Positions 54,596 to 63,781 of a stretch of DNA of 64,000 bases are shown in pieces. The notes under the pieces were generated by a model. That model worked only from the letters and a program-made list of their open reading frames with translations. It was not told the origin of the DNA and made no database searches. The DNA is from Affinibrenneria salicis. Lineage in GTDB: Bacteria; Pseudomonadota; Gammaproteobacteria; Enterobacterales; Enterobacteriaceae. Location: the NCBI RefSeq assembly GCF_008710095.1, contig NZ_VYKJ01000001.1:558001-622000 (forward strand), in the 5' to 3' direction. Every line of letters starts with the position of its first letter. The stretch's first letter is position 1. A program made the translations under genes and the position numbers.

Positions 54596-56197
54596 TCATT
54601 TGCCGTCGGCGGCATCCGCCATGATGCGGTCCAGCGCTTGTTGCTGTTCATACAGCTGTAAATAGACCTGATATTTGCGCTGATGGAAGGCGGCCATCTC
54701 CGGCCTGGCGCGCAGGGTTTCGCCGGGTTGCGCCAGCGCGCCGCAGGCGGCCGGGAAATCCGGCCAGGCGCCGCAGGCCACGGCGCCGCAGATGGCCGCC
54801 CCCAGCGTAACGGCATCCTCTTCGCGCATCAGGTGGATATCGCGCCCGGCGATATCGGCATATTCGCGCAGCCACAGCGGGTTATGGGTGGCGCCGCCGC
54901 ACATAACGAGATGCGTAATGCGATGCCCGGCCTGCTCCATGGCGTCGATAATATGGCGGGTGCCGTAGGCGATGGCCTGCAGCGTGGCGAGATACAGGCG
55001 GGCCAGCGCCGGCTCGCCGCTTTCCAGCGTTAAGCCGCACACGCTGCCGCGCGCATGCGGATTGGCGCGCGGCGAGCGATTGCCGTGGTGATCCGCCAGG
55101 ACGTGCAGATGGCGGGTCGGCAGCGGCTCATGTTGTTCCAGCTGCGCCACCCACCGGTTCGCCAACGCCACGGGATGCAGGCCCTGCGCGTCGGCCGCGC
55201 TGAACAGTTGCGCGCTCTGGCCCTGCTGCCGCAGCGTCCAGTCGATCAGTGAGCCGGCCGCGCTCTGCCCGCCTTCCGTCAGCCACCAGCCCGGCAGCAT
55301 GGCTGACCAGTACGGTCCCCATACTCCCGGCGTTTCCAGTTGCGCTTTGTTGACCAGCATATGGCAGTTGGAGGTGCCGCTGATGATCGCCAGCGCGCCC
55401 TGCGGCTGGCCCCCGATCAGCGCCAGCCCGCCGGCGTGAGCGTCGATAATTCCGCTTGCCACGACCACGCCCGGCGGCAGACCCAGCTCGCCGGCCGCTC
55501 TGGCGCTTAACTGGCCGGCCGGCGCGCCGATGTCGATAATCCGGCCCGGGATCTTCGTCAGCAAATCGTCCAGCCCGACCGCCCGCAGCAGCGGCATACT
55601 GAAGCGGCCCTCGTGGGCGAGATAATTCCATTTACAGGTCAGAGTACAGAGGCTGGCCACGTCATTGCCGGTGGCTTTCCACACCAGAAAATCGGCCAGA
55701 TCGAAGAAGCGCGCGGTTTGCTGGTAGCGCTGCGGAAAATGGCGCTTCAGCCACAGCACTTTAGGAAGTTCCATCTCAATGCTGACTTCGCCGCCGACGT
55801 AACGCAGGGCGTCGTCCCCGCTGGCGTTAATCTCCGCCGTTTCCTGCGCGGCGCGATGATCCATCCACATAATAATGTCGCGATCCGGCGCGCCGTCCTG
55901 CGCTACGGAAACGCCGCGTTCGTCGCCATCGATCGCCACCAGCGAGCAGGTGGCGTCAAAGCCGAGCGAACGGATGCGTTGACGGTCGACCTGTGCCCCG
56001 TCGACCGCCTCCCGCACGGCCGCGCAGACCTGGCGCCAGATTTCCGCCGAGGATTGCTCGACCTGATCGGCGCCGTGGCGAAACTGGCTGATCGGCCGTA
56101 CGGCGAAGGCCAGACGCTGACCGCGCGCGTCGTACAACCCGGCGCGAACGCTGGCCGAACCGACATCAACACCTAAGTAATATCCACCGTTGTGCAT
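54596..56197 (-). CDS. FGGY-family carbohydrate (pentulose) kinase
   Basis: The 533-residue protein from the ATG at 56197 (AGGAG upstream) is an FGGY sugar kinase: YLGVDVGSASVRAGLYDARG at the N terminus (phosphate binding), DATCSLVAIDGDE, WMDHRAAQETAEIN, GIIDAHAGGLALIG and the late VMCGGATHNPLWLREYADIA. The ADHHGNRSPRANPHARGSVC block is typical of the FGGY pentulose/ribulokinase-like subfamily (D-ribulose or similar), distinct from the L-fuculokinase FucK at 62329. Its exact sugar is unknown; it lies between the binding protein and fucA, so it probably phosphorylates an intermediate delivered by this transporter. Confidence 0.85.
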   Translation of the reverse strand: MHNGGYYLGVDVGSASVRAGLYDARGQRLAFAVRPISQFRHGADQVEQSSAEIWRQVCAAVREAVDGAQVDRQRIRSLGFDATCSLVAIDGDERGVSVAQDGAPDRDIIMWMDHRAAQETAEINASGDDALRYVGGEVSIEMELPKVLWLKRHFPQRYQQTARFFDLADFLVWKATGNDVASLCTLTCKWNYLAHEGRFSMPLLRAVGLDDLLTKIPGRIIDIGAPAGQLSARAAGELGLPPGVVVASGIIDAHAGGLALIGGQPQGALAIISGTSNCHMLVNKAQLETPGVWGPYWSAMLPGWWLTEGGQSAAGSLIDWTLRQQGQSAQLFSAADAQGLHPVALANRWVAQLEQHEPLPTRHLHVLADHHGNRSPRANPHARGSVCGLTLESGEPALARLYLATLQAIAYGTRHIIDAMEQAGHRITHLVMCGGATHNPLWLREYADIAGRDIHLMREEDAVTLGAAICGAVACGAWPDFPAACGALAQPGETLRARPEMAAFHQRKYQVYLQLYEQQQALDRIMADAADGK

Positions 56198-56333
56198 AAC
56201 AGGCTCCTGGCGTTGGCACAAACCGGCGGGGAAAACGGTTCCCCGGCCGGGAAAGAGACGCTTGAATCATAAACCGTCAGGGAGACGATGAATCAGGCCG
56301 CCGTTACGCGGCTGCTTCCCGCGCGGGTGTTGC

Positions 56334-57278
56334 TTAGCGCCGCGGATGCAGCAGCTTTTCCACCGCCGGATCGTCGATATTCTGCATGCTGACGTATTTC
56401 ACCGGGATATCGATCACTTTCTCTACCGTTTTGCCGCCGATGGCGTCATTCAGCGCCTTAATGCCCTGATAGCCGATCTGGAACGCGTCCTGCACCACGA
56501 AGCCCTGCAGCACGCCGGCGCGCAGGAAGCCGATAATGGCTTCGGTGCCGTCAAAACCGATGAGCTTCACCTTGCCTTTAATGCCCAGGCTGTCGACGGC
56601 GTTCGCCACGCCCAGCGTGGAACCTTCGTTGGTGGCGTATATGCCGGCCAGATCGGGATTGGCCTGCACCATATCGGTGGTCTTATCCATCGCTTTCTGC
56701 GGGTCGCCGTCGCTGTATTGCACCGGCAGAACGGTCACCTGCGGGTATTTCTCTTTCATCTGCTTAATAAAGCCTTCGGAACGCTCGATGGCGGAGGTGG
56801 TGCCGGCCACGTGGGCGATGATGCCCACTTTCCCCGCGCCGCCGATCTCGGCCGCCAGCGCGTCGGCGGCGTCGGCTCCCGCCCTGACGTTATTGGTCGC
56901 CACAAAGCTGGCGGGAATATCGGAATTGACGCCCGAGTCGAAGGTCACCACCTTGATGCCCCGGCTATTGGCCGTTTCCACCAGCGGCGCCAGCGCGTTG
57001 GCGTCCAGCGCGGCCAGCAGGATGCCGTCGGGTTTTTTCGCCATGGTATTTTCCAGCAGTTGGATCTGCTCGGCGATTTGCGTCTCATCCGCCGGGCCGA
57101 CAAAGCTGGTGGTGACGCCCAGCTCTTTCGCCGCCGCTTCCGTCCCCATTTTCACGGTCTGGAAGAATTCATGCTGGTAGCCTTTGCTGACCACCGGCAG
57201 CGTTAATGTCTTAGCCCAGGCGCCGCCCGTTAGTACGAGCGCCAGCGAGGCGACAGCTAATAATGATTTGTTTTTCAT
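56334..57278 (-). CDS. Sugar ABC transporter binding protein (RbsB type)
   Basis: The 314-residue product has a signal peptide (MKNKSLLAVASLALVLTGGAWA) and the type I periplasmic sugar-binding fold of the RbsB group: KMGTEAAAKELGVTTSFVGP, KKPDGILLAALDANALAPLV, GIKVVTFDSGVNSDIPASFV and KVKLIGFDGTEAIIGFLRAG. It binds a sugar in the periplasm and delivers it to the permease encoded upstream. The context (fucI, fucK, fucA) suggests L-fucose or a related 6-deoxy sugar or pentose, but the ligand is not readable. Confidence 0.88.
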   Translation of the reverse strand: MKNKSLLAVASLALVLTGGAWAKTLTLPVVSKGYQHEFFQTVKMGTEAAAKELGVTTSFVGPADETQIAEQIQLLENTMAKKPDGILLAALDANALAPLVETANSRGIKVVTFDSGVNSDIPASFVATNNVRAGADAADALAAEIGGAGKVGIIAHVAGTTSAIERSEGFIKQMKEKYPQVTVLPVQYSDGDPQKAMDKTTDMVQANPDLAGIYATNEGSTLGVANAVDSLGIKGKVKLIGFDGTEAIIGFLRAGVLQGFVVQDAFQIGYQGIKALNDAIGGKTVEKVIDIPVKYVSMQNIDDPAVEKLLHPRR

Positions 57279-57315
57279 GTCATTCGCTCCGTTTAGGTAA
57301 CCCTTTAGCCCGCGA

Positions 57316-57342
57316 GGCGCCGGTGAGTCGCTTGCCGGCGCC
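57316..57342 (-). repeat. Intergenic hairpin between permease and binding-protein genes
   Basis: GGCGCCGG (57316-57323) pairs with CCGGCGCC (57335-57342) around an 11-nt loop, in the gap of 119 bp between the two genes. Such hairpins often adjust relative mRNA stability inside ABC operons; no T run follows. Confidence 0.45.
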
Positions 57343-57397
57343 CCGACGGCGTCAGGGACTGGATTGTTTTTTTACCGGGTACTCATGACCAGGCGCG

Positions 57398-58381
57398 TCA
57401 ACGCATCTTTTTGCGCAGCGTATCGAGATAAACCGCCGCGACCACCACGATGCCCATGGCGACCATTTGCCAGAATTGCGAAACGCCCATCAGGTTGAGG
57501 CCGTTTTTCAGCACGCTCATGATAAAGGCGCCGATAATCGTGCCGCCGATGGTGCCAATGCCGCCCATCAGACTGGTGCCGCCGATCACCACCGCCGCAA
57601 TCGCCTCCAGCTCGTAGCCCACGCCGACGGTGGGCTGTCCGGAGTTGAGGCGCGAAGCGAGGATCACTCCGGCGATACCGGTTAACAGACCGCAGAAGGC
57701 GTAGACGAACACTTTGACGCGCTGCACTTTGATGCCGGAGAGATGGGCGGCCACCTCGTTGCTGCCGATGGCGTAGACGTAACGGCCAATCACGGTTTTT
57801 TTCAGGATATAAGCGGCGAGCAGCGCGATGATCAGCAGATAGAACACCGGGTAGGGCAGGATATCGAACAGGCGGCCCTGAGCGAGAAGTTTAAAGGCCG
57901 GATAATCGGAAAAATAGATCGCGCGGCCGTCGGTCATCACCAGATTAACGCCGCGCACCGACATCATCAGCCCAAGCGTGGCGATAAAGGGCGGAATCGC
58001 CGCGCGGGTCACCAGAAAGCCGTTGATACAGCCGCACAGGCCGCCGGCCAGCATGCCGGCGATAACGCAGACCGCCAGCGGCAGGCCGAACGAGGCGCAC
58101 AGCCCGACGGCCACGCCGGAGAAGGCCACCACCGAGCCTAACGACAGATCGATGCCCGAGGTAATGATGACGTAGGTTACGCCAATCGCCATAATGCCGA
58201 TAACCGATGTCTGCAGGGCGATGGTCATAATATTTTCGGTATTAAAGAAGAACGGTGAGCTGAAACTAAAAAACATGACCAGCAAGACCAGACTGAGTAG
58301 CGGCGCCAGGCGCATCAGTAATGCTTTATTGATGCGGCGCGGTTTAATGGGCTGATTAGCGGGAGTTAATGAGTCAGTCAT
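57398..58381 (-). CDS. Sugar ABC transporter permease (RbsC type)
   Basis: The 327-residue protein is an inner-membrane permease of the RbsC/AraH/XylH family with about eight to ten helices. Recognised blocks are GVTYVIITSGIDLSLGSVVA, GCINGFLVTRAAIPPFIATL, ATPase contact region YVYAIGSNEVAAHLSGIKVQ and EAIAAVVIGGTSLMGGIGTI. It starts 3 bp downstream of the ATPase stop, so the two are cotranslated. Confidence 0.93.
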   Translation of the reverse strand: MTDSLTPANQPIKPRRINKALLMRLAPLLSLVLLVMFFSFSSPFFFNTENIMTIALQTSVIGIMAIGVTYVIITSGIDLSLGSVVAFSGVAVGLCASFGLPLAVCVIAGMLAGGLCGCINGFLVTRAAIPPFIATLGLMMSVRGVNLVMTDGRAIYFSDYPAFKLLAQGRLFDILPYPVFYLLIIALLAAYILKKTVIGRYVYAIGSNEVAAHLSGIKVQRVKVFVYAFCGLLTGIAGVILASRLNSGQPTVGVGYELEAIAAVVIGGTSLMGGIGTIGGTIIGAFIMSVLKNGLNLMGVSQFWQMVAMGIVVVAAVYLDTLRKKMR

Positions 58382-58384
58382 GAT

Positions 58385-59884
58385 TTAATCCTCTAACGTC
58401 GCATATTTCATAATATTTTCCTGCGTGGCGTTGGCGTTATTCAGCTCGCCGGTGATTCGGCCATGGCGCATGACTAATATACGATCGCACATGCCTAATA
58501 TTTCCGGCAGCTCCGACGAAATCATGATGATAGATTTCCCTTTCGCCGCCAGTCGGTTCATCAGTTCATAAATTTCCAGTTTTGCGCCGATATCGATACC
58601 TCGGGTGGGTTCGTCAAAAATTAAAATATCGGTGTCCTTACATACCCAGCGGGCGATAATAATCTTCTGTTGATTGCCGCCGCTGAGGTGCAGCGCCGCT
58701 TGCTGTAAATGCGGGGTTTTAATCCGCAGTGCGTCGACTAATTGCTGGCTGATCGCCTGACTCTGCTTTTCTTTTACGATGCCGAGGCGGTTGGAATATT
58801 CAGGGAAATTGCCGAGCATAATATTCAGCTCTACCGATAATCCCAGCGCCAGCCCCTCTTTTTTCCGATCCTCGGTTAAATAACCGATACCTTGCTCAAT
58901 CGCCTGGTGGACATCGCGTACCGCGGCCAGTTGCTCGTTCAGCCGGATTTCGCCGCTGTCGATCGGATCGGCGCCAAACAGGGCGCGCGCCAGCTCGGTG
59001 CGTCCGGCGCCCATCAGTCCCGACAGGCCGAGGATCTCGCCGCGGTACAGGGTGAAGTTAATGTCGCGCAGCACCCCTTTGCGGTTGAGATTCTTCACCT
59101 CCAGCGCTTTTTCCCGCCGGTGAAAGGGCTGGCGCGGCGGGTAGATATCGCCCAGTTTGCGACCGACCATCATGGTGATCAGATCGTTGATCTGCACCGT
59201 TTCGTAATCCACGGTGGCGATATACTGCCCGTCGCGCATCACGGTGGCCCGGTCGGCAATCAGCGCCAGTTCCTCCAGGCGATGGGAGATATAAACAATG
59301 CCGGTGCCCTGCTCCTTCAGCAGGCGGGTGACGTCGAACAGGCTGTCGATTTCGCTCGAGGTCAGAGCGGCGGTGGGCTCGTCCATAATCAGCACTTTGG
59401 CATTGACCGAAATCGCTTTGGCGATTTCCACCATTTGCTGTTGGGCGACGGTGAGATCGGCCACCGGCGTGTCCGGTTTAATTTTCAGGTTTAATTTCGC
59501 CAAAATATCCAGCACCGACGCGCGTTGCGCCCTGGCGTCCAGCTGCCAGCGATTGTTTTTACAAAATTCGCGGCCAATAAAAATATTTTCTTCGACGGTT
59601 AAATCGGGAAACAGATTAAATTCCTGATGAATAATGGTAATTCCCTTATTTTGCGCCGCGAGCGGGCTGGAAAATTTAACGATTTCTCCTTCGAAAATTA
59701 TTTCGCCTTCGTCGGCCTGGTAGACGCCAGATAACACTTTCATCAGCGTAGATTTGCCGGCGCCATTTTCCCCGAGTAAGGCATGCACTTCGCCGCGCCG
59801 TAAATTAAAGCTGACATTGCTTAATGCCAATACGCCAGGAAAACGTTTGGTAATATTATTCATCTGCAAAAAATGATCTGACAT
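58385..59884 (-). CDS. Sugar ABC transporter ATPase (RbsA type, two domains)
   Basis: The 499-residue protein has two ATPase modules in tandem, as in RbsA. The first has Walker A GENGAGKST and an unusual signature region DLTVAQQQMVEIAKAIS with Walker B VLIMDEPTAAL; the second has a degenerate Walker A (GLMGAGRTE) and a complete signature LSGGNQQKIIIARWVCKDTD with LIFDEPTRGIDIGA. This asymmetry is normal for the family. The start at 59884 (MSDHFLQMNNITKRFPGVLA) is chosen with GGGA upstream. First gene of the minus-strand operon. Confidence 0.93.
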   Translation of the reverse strand: MSDHFLQMNNITKRFPGVLALSNVSFNLRRGEVHALLGENGAGKSTLMKVLSGVYQADEGEIIFEGEIVKFSSPLAAQNKGITIIHQEFNLFPDLTVEENIFIGREFCKNNRWQLDARAQRASVLDILAKLNLKIKPDTPVADLTVAQQQMVEIAKAISVNAKVLIMDEPTAALTSSEIDSLFDVTRLLKEQGTGIVYISHRLEELALIADRATVMRDGQYIATVDYETVQINDLITMMVGRKLGDIYPPRQPFHRREKALEVKNLNRKGVLRDINFTLYRGEILGLSGLMGAGRTELARALFGADPIDSGEIRLNEQLAAVRDVHQAIEQGIGYLTEDRKKEGLALGLSVELNIMLGNFPEYSNRLGIVKEKQSQAISQQLVDALRIKTPHLQQAALHLSGGNQQKIIIARWVCKDTDILIFDEPTRGIDIGAKLEIYELMNRLAAKGKSIIMISSELPEILGMCDRILVMRHGRITGELNNANATQENIMKYATLED

Positions 59885-60146
59885 TGCGCTTTCCCTTAAA
59901 TTAATCAAGCGTTAAGCGTTCGCTGTCTGCAATAATGACGGCGGCGATAAGCGCCCGCCGCGGCACTCTGTAAACGGGAAAGGCGAATGCCGGTGATTTA
60001 ACCGCTCGACCTCCAGGCGGCGGAACGCGAACCTGGCGCAACGACCGGCGCGGTCGGTATAACATGGCATCAAACCCGTTTTTCATGACCCCGATATCCA
60101 CGGCGCTTCAGGCTGCCGTCGGCAACGCGAAATTTAGCGGATATTT

Positions 60147-60168
60147 AAAGCTAACTCGAGTTAGCTTT
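60147..60168. promoter_or_regulatory. Palindromic operator 1 of the fucose locus
   Basis: A 22-bp perfect palindrome centred on AGCTAACTCGAGTTAGCT with AA/TT added on each side. It is 263 bp before the ATPase gene and 343 bp before fucI. Its core GCTAAYTCGARTTAGC recurs at 60389-60404, which identifies it as a regulator binding site. The protein is unknown. Confidence 0.65.
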
Positions 60169-60328
60169 CGTGGTTTAAAGCTAGTAAAACTCTCTGCGCC
60201 AGACAAATACTTTGATGGCAAATTGTGACGATGCGCAACGGTCATTAATTACTCATTTGAATTTCAACGTATTTATTGCTGAGTGCTGAATCGTGTTTTC
60301 TGCTCAGGCCGGGCGTAAGCCGCTAACT

Positions 60329-60344
60329 CGTGAAAATCATCACA
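60329..60344 (+). promoter_or_regulatory. CRP-cAMP site upstream of fucI
   Basis: CGTGA-AAATCA-TCACA matches the CRP consensus in 9 of 10 bases. Its centre is about 61.5 bp upstream of the start site expected from TTGTTT/TATGCT, the class I activation position. It overlaps a half operator GCTAACTCG. Confidence 0.6.
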
Positions 60345-60388
60345 GATTATGCACAAAGTGATTGTTTATTTGTTGCTCCGATATCTAT

Positions 60389-60404
60389 GCTAATTCGAAT
60401 TAGC
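60389..60404. promoter_or_regulatory. Palindromic operator 2 of the fucose locus
   Basis: GCTAATTCGAATTAGC is a 16-bp perfect palindrome differing from the core of operator 1 by one symmetric base pair. It covers the end of the -10 element and the predicted fucI start site, so a repressor bound here would block transcription. Confidence 0.65.
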
Positions 60405-60510
60405 TTTTCATTTCTCTTCTCGTCGTTTCACCGGGCCGCTTCTTTTCCGGCGCGGTGAAGTCGTATCGACATACTTCATAAAAACGGATTTATCACCTTG
60501 AGGAAGCACC

Positions 60511-62283
60511 ATGGCGCCTGGCTTAGTTAAAATTGGCATTCGTCCGGTGATTGATGGCCGCAGAATGGGCGTGCGGGAATCGCTGGAGCAACAAACCATG
60601 AATATGGCGCAGGCGACGGCGCAACTGCTGACCGGGCAACTGCGCCACCCGAACGGCGCCCGCGTCGAATGCGTGATCGCCGACGGCTGTATCGCCGGCA
60701 CGGCGGAAGCCGCCGCTTGCGAGGAAACCTTCAGCCGACTGAACGTCGGCCTGACAATTACCGTTACGCCCTGTTGGTGCTACGGCAGCGAAACCATTGA
60801 TATGGATCCGCTGCGTCCGAAAGCCATCTGGGGATTTAACGGCACTGAACGTCCCGGCGCGGTCTATCTGGCGGCGGCGCTGGCGGCGCATAACCAGAAG
60901 GGTATCCCGGCGTTTGCGATTTACGGCCGCGAAGTGCAGGACGCCGGCGATACGCAGATGCCGGCGGACGTGCGGGAAAAACTGCTGCGCTTTGCTCGCG
61001 CCGGGCTGGCGGTAGCCGGCATGAAGGGGAAAAGCTACCTTTCGCTGGGCGGCGTATCGATGGGCATCGCCGGTTCGATCGTCGATCATGATTTTTTCGA
61101 ATCCTGGCTGGGCATGAAGGTTCAGTCGGTCGATATGACCGAGCTGCGTCGCCGTATTGATCAGAAAATCTATGACGAACAAGAGTTCGGGCTGGCGCTG
61201 AGCTGGGTGGATAAATACTTCCGTTACGGCGAAGACAAAAACAGCGAGGCGTCGCGCCGCACCGCTTACGCCAACCGGGCCGTCCTGCGTGAAAGCCTGC
61301 TGATGACCATCTGCATCCGCGACATGATGCAGGGCAACGCCCGGCTGGCTGAAAAAGGATGGGCCGAGGAGGCGCAGGGCTACAATGCGATTGCGGCCGG
61401 GTTTCAGGGCCAGCGCCACTGGACCGATCAATACCCGAACGGCGATATCGCCGAAGCGTTGCTCAACAGTTCTTTTGACTGGAACGGCGTGCGCCAGCCC
61501 TATATCCTGGCGACGGAAAACGACAGCCTGAACGGCGTTTCGATGCTGTTCGGCCACCTGCTGACCGGCACGGCTCAGATCTTCGCCGACGTACGCACCT
61601 TCTGGTCGCCCGAATCAGTGGCGCGCGTGACCGGCGCAACACTGACCGGACGCGCCGAACACGGCATTATCCACCTGATCAATTCCGGTTCGGCCGCGCT
61701 GGACGGCTCCTGCCGTCAGGAGGATGAGCAGGGCAACCCGACCATAAAACCGCACTGGCAGGTCAGCCGGCAGGAAGCGGAAGCCTGCCTGGCCGCTACG
61801 CAATGGTGCCCGGCGCTGCAGGAATATTTCCGCGGCGGCGGCTATTCTTCCCGCTTCCTCACTCGCGGCGGCGTGGCTTTTACCCTGAGCCGCCTGAATC
61901 TGGTGAAAGGGCTGGGGCCGGTGTTGCAAATCGCCGAAGGCTGGAGCGTCGACCTGGCGCCGGAGGTGCATGCAACGCTGGATAAACGCACGGATTCCAG
62001 CTGGCCCACCACCTGGTTCGCGCCGCGCCTGACCGGCCAGGGCGCGTTTCGCGATGTCTGGTCGGTGATGGCCAACTGGGGCGCGAATCACGGCGTGCTG
62101 ACCGTCGGCCACGTGGGGGCGGATTTAATCACCCTCGCCGCCATGCTGCGGATCCCGGTCTGTATGCACAACGTCGCGGATGAGGCGATTTATCGTCCGA
62201 CGGCCTGGGCGGCCCACGGCATGGACAGCGAAGGGCAGGATTATCGCGCCTGCCGAAACTATGGCCCGCTGTACAAACGTTAA
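60511..62283 (+). CDS. fucI: L-fucose isomerase
   Basis: FucI interconverts L-fucose and L-fuculose. The 590-residue protein is near the E. coli length of 591 and starts [20 protein letters not shown] after GAGGAA. Known active-site regions are present: [20 protein letters not shown], the glutamate in [17 protein letters not shown], the aspartate in [14 protein letters not shown] and the histidine region [19 protein letters not shown]. It is followed by fucK (45 bp) and fucU, giving fucIKU as in E. coli, without the permease FucP before fucI. Confidence 0.97.
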   Translation: MAPGLVKIGIRPVIDGRRMGVRESLEQQTMNMAQATAQLLTGQLRHPNGARVECVIADGCIAGTAEAAACEETFSRLNVGLTITVTPCWCYGSETIDMDPLRPKAIWGFNGTERPGAVYLAAALAAHNQKGIPAFAIYGREVQDAGDTQMPADVREKLLRFARAGLAVAGMKGKSYLSLGGVSMGIAGSIVDHDFFESWLGMKVQSVDMTELRRRIDQKIYDEQEFGLALSWVDKYFRYGEDKNSEASRRTAYANRAVLRESLLMTICIRDMMQGNARLAEKGWAEEAQGYNAIAAGFQGQRHWTDQYPNGDIAEALLNSSFDWNGVRQPYILATENDSLNGVSMLFGHLLTGTAQIFADVRTFWSPESVARVTGATLTGRAEHGIIHLINSGSAALDGSCRQEDEQGNPTIKPHWQVSRQEAEACLAATQWCPALQEYFRGGGYSSRFLTRGGVAFTLSRLNLVKGLGPVLQIAEGWSVDLAPEVHATLDKRTDSSWPTTWFAPRLTGQGAFRDVWSVMANWGANHGVLTVGHVGADLITLAAMLRIPVCMHNVADEAIYRPTAWAAHGMDSEGQDYRACRNYGPLYKR

Positions 62284-62328
62284 ACGGCGCGGGTCGGCGC
62301 GCTGTCGCGTCGTCCGCCAGGAGGCGAT

Positions 62329-63780
62329 ATGAGACAAGAGGCGGTGCTGGTGCTGGATTGCGGCGCCACGAACGTGCGGGCGATCGCGCTGGACAGGCAG
62401 GGGCGGGTTATCGCCAACGCGGCGGTGGCCAACGCCAGCCGGCCCGCGGCCGAAAATCCCGCCTGGCATAACTGGTCGCTGGATGACATCCTGGCGCGTT
62501 TGCAGACGTGCTGCCGGCATATCGCGCCGCAGACGGCGCGCCTGAATATTCGGGCGCTGACGGTAACGACCTTCGGCGTGGACGGCGCGCTGACGGACGA
62601 AAACGGCGAACTGCTCTATCCGATTATCAGCTGGAAATGCCCGCGCACGCTGGAAATGATGGCGCAGGCGGCGCGCGATATCGCCCCGGACGCGCTACAG
62701 ACGCTCTCCGGCATCGGGCAGTTCAGCTTTAATACTCTCTACAAACTGCTGTGGCTGAAGCAATACCATCCGGCGCTGCTTGAGAAGGCGCACGCCTGGC
62801 TGTTTATCTCCTCGCTGATTAACCAGCGTCTGACCGGCGAATTCACCACCGACCGCACGATGGCGGGCACCAGCCAATTGCTGGATGTCCGGCGCGAGCG
62901 TTTCAGCGAGGTGATTTTGCAACGCGCCGGTTTATCGCCGCGCCTGTTCCCGCGCATGGTGAGCGCGGGCGAGATGGTCGGCGTTTTGCAGCCCGCGCTG
63001 GCGGCGCATCTGGGGTTGTCGGCCGGCATTCCGGTGATTTCCGCCGGACACGACACCCAGTTCGCATTGTTCGGTTCCGGCGCCGGTCTGCTGCAGCCGG
63101 TGCTCTCTTCCGGCACCTGGGAGATTCTGATGGTGCGCACGCCGCAGGTCGATACCGCGCAGTTGCCGCGCTATGACGGCTCCACCTGCGAACTGGACAG
63201 CCAGCCCGGACTGTTTAATCCGGGCCTGCAGTGGCTGGCCTCCGGCGTGCTGGAATGGCTGCGCCGGTTGTTGTGGCGCGAGGCGTCGCCGCCGGCGGTG
63301 TACCAGAGCATGGACGATGAGGCCGCTGAGCTGCCGCCCGGCGCCGGGGGCGTGCGGATGGACTGCGGTCTGCTGGGGCCGGCGCGGCAGGCCGGCTGGC
63401 GCGGCGTCACGCTCGATACCACGCGCGGCCATCTCTATCGCGCGGCGCTGGAGAGCCTGAGCGGGCAACTGCGCCGCAACCTCGATATTTTGCAGTCGAT
63501 CGGCGCGTTTCAGGCGCGGGAACTGCTGCTGGTGGGCGGCGGCTCGCGCAATGCGCTGTGGAGCCAGATCAAGGCCGATATTCTCGGCCTGCCGGTGAAG
63601 GTGCTGGAGGACGCCGAAACCACGGTGCTGGGCGCCGCCATGTTCGCCTGGGCCGGCTGCGGCGCATACCCCTCGCCGGAACACGCGCGCGCGCAGGTCG
63701 ACTATCGCTATCGTTACTATTATCCCGGCGTTCAGCGCGCGGCCTATCAGGCGCTGGCGTCAGAGGCTGAAGGAGTATGA
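62329..63780 (+). CDS. fucK: L-fuculokinase
   Basis: FucK phosphorylates L-fuculose to L-fuculose-1-phosphate, the substrate of FucA. The 483-residue product has the FGGY phosphate motif [72 protein letters not shown] and [20 protein letters not shown]. Ribosome-binding site CAGGAGG lies 8 nt before the ATG. fucU begins 1 bp after its stop codon. Confidence 0.96.
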   Translation: MRQEAVLVLDCGATNVRAIALDRQGRVIANAAVANASRPAAENPAWHNWSLDDILARLQTCCRHIAPQTARLNIRALTVTTFGVDGALTDENGELLYPIISWKCPRTLEMMAQAARDIAPDALQTLSGIGQFSFNTLYKLLWLKQYHPALLEKAHAWLFISSLINQRLTGEFTTDRTMAGTSQLLDVRRERFSEVILQRAGLSPRLFPRMVSAGEMVGVLQPALAAHLGLSAGIPVISAGHDTQFALFGSGAGLLQPVLSSGTWEILMVRTPQVDTAQLPRYDGSTCELDSQPGLFNPGLQWLASGVLEWLRRLLWREASPPAVYQSMDDEAAELPPGAGGVRMDCGLLGPARQAGWRGVTLDTTRGHLYRAALESLSGQLRRNLDILQSIGAFQARELLLVGGGSRNALWSQIKADILGLPVKVLEDAETTVLGAAMFAWAGCGAYPSPEHARAQVDYRYRYYYPGVQRAAYQALASEAEGV

Positions 63781-63781
63781 C

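Larger units (their letters stand above)
59885..60510. other. ABC-operon/fucI divergent control region
   Basis: A gap of 626 bp without genes. It holds two related palindromic operators (60147-60168 and 60389-60404), an operator half-like GCTAACTCG at 60322-60330 overlapping a CRP site (60329-60344), and a fucI promoter candidate TTGTTT (60362-60367) / TATGCT (60386-60391). No regulator gene for this locus lies in the window. Confidence 0.6.
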
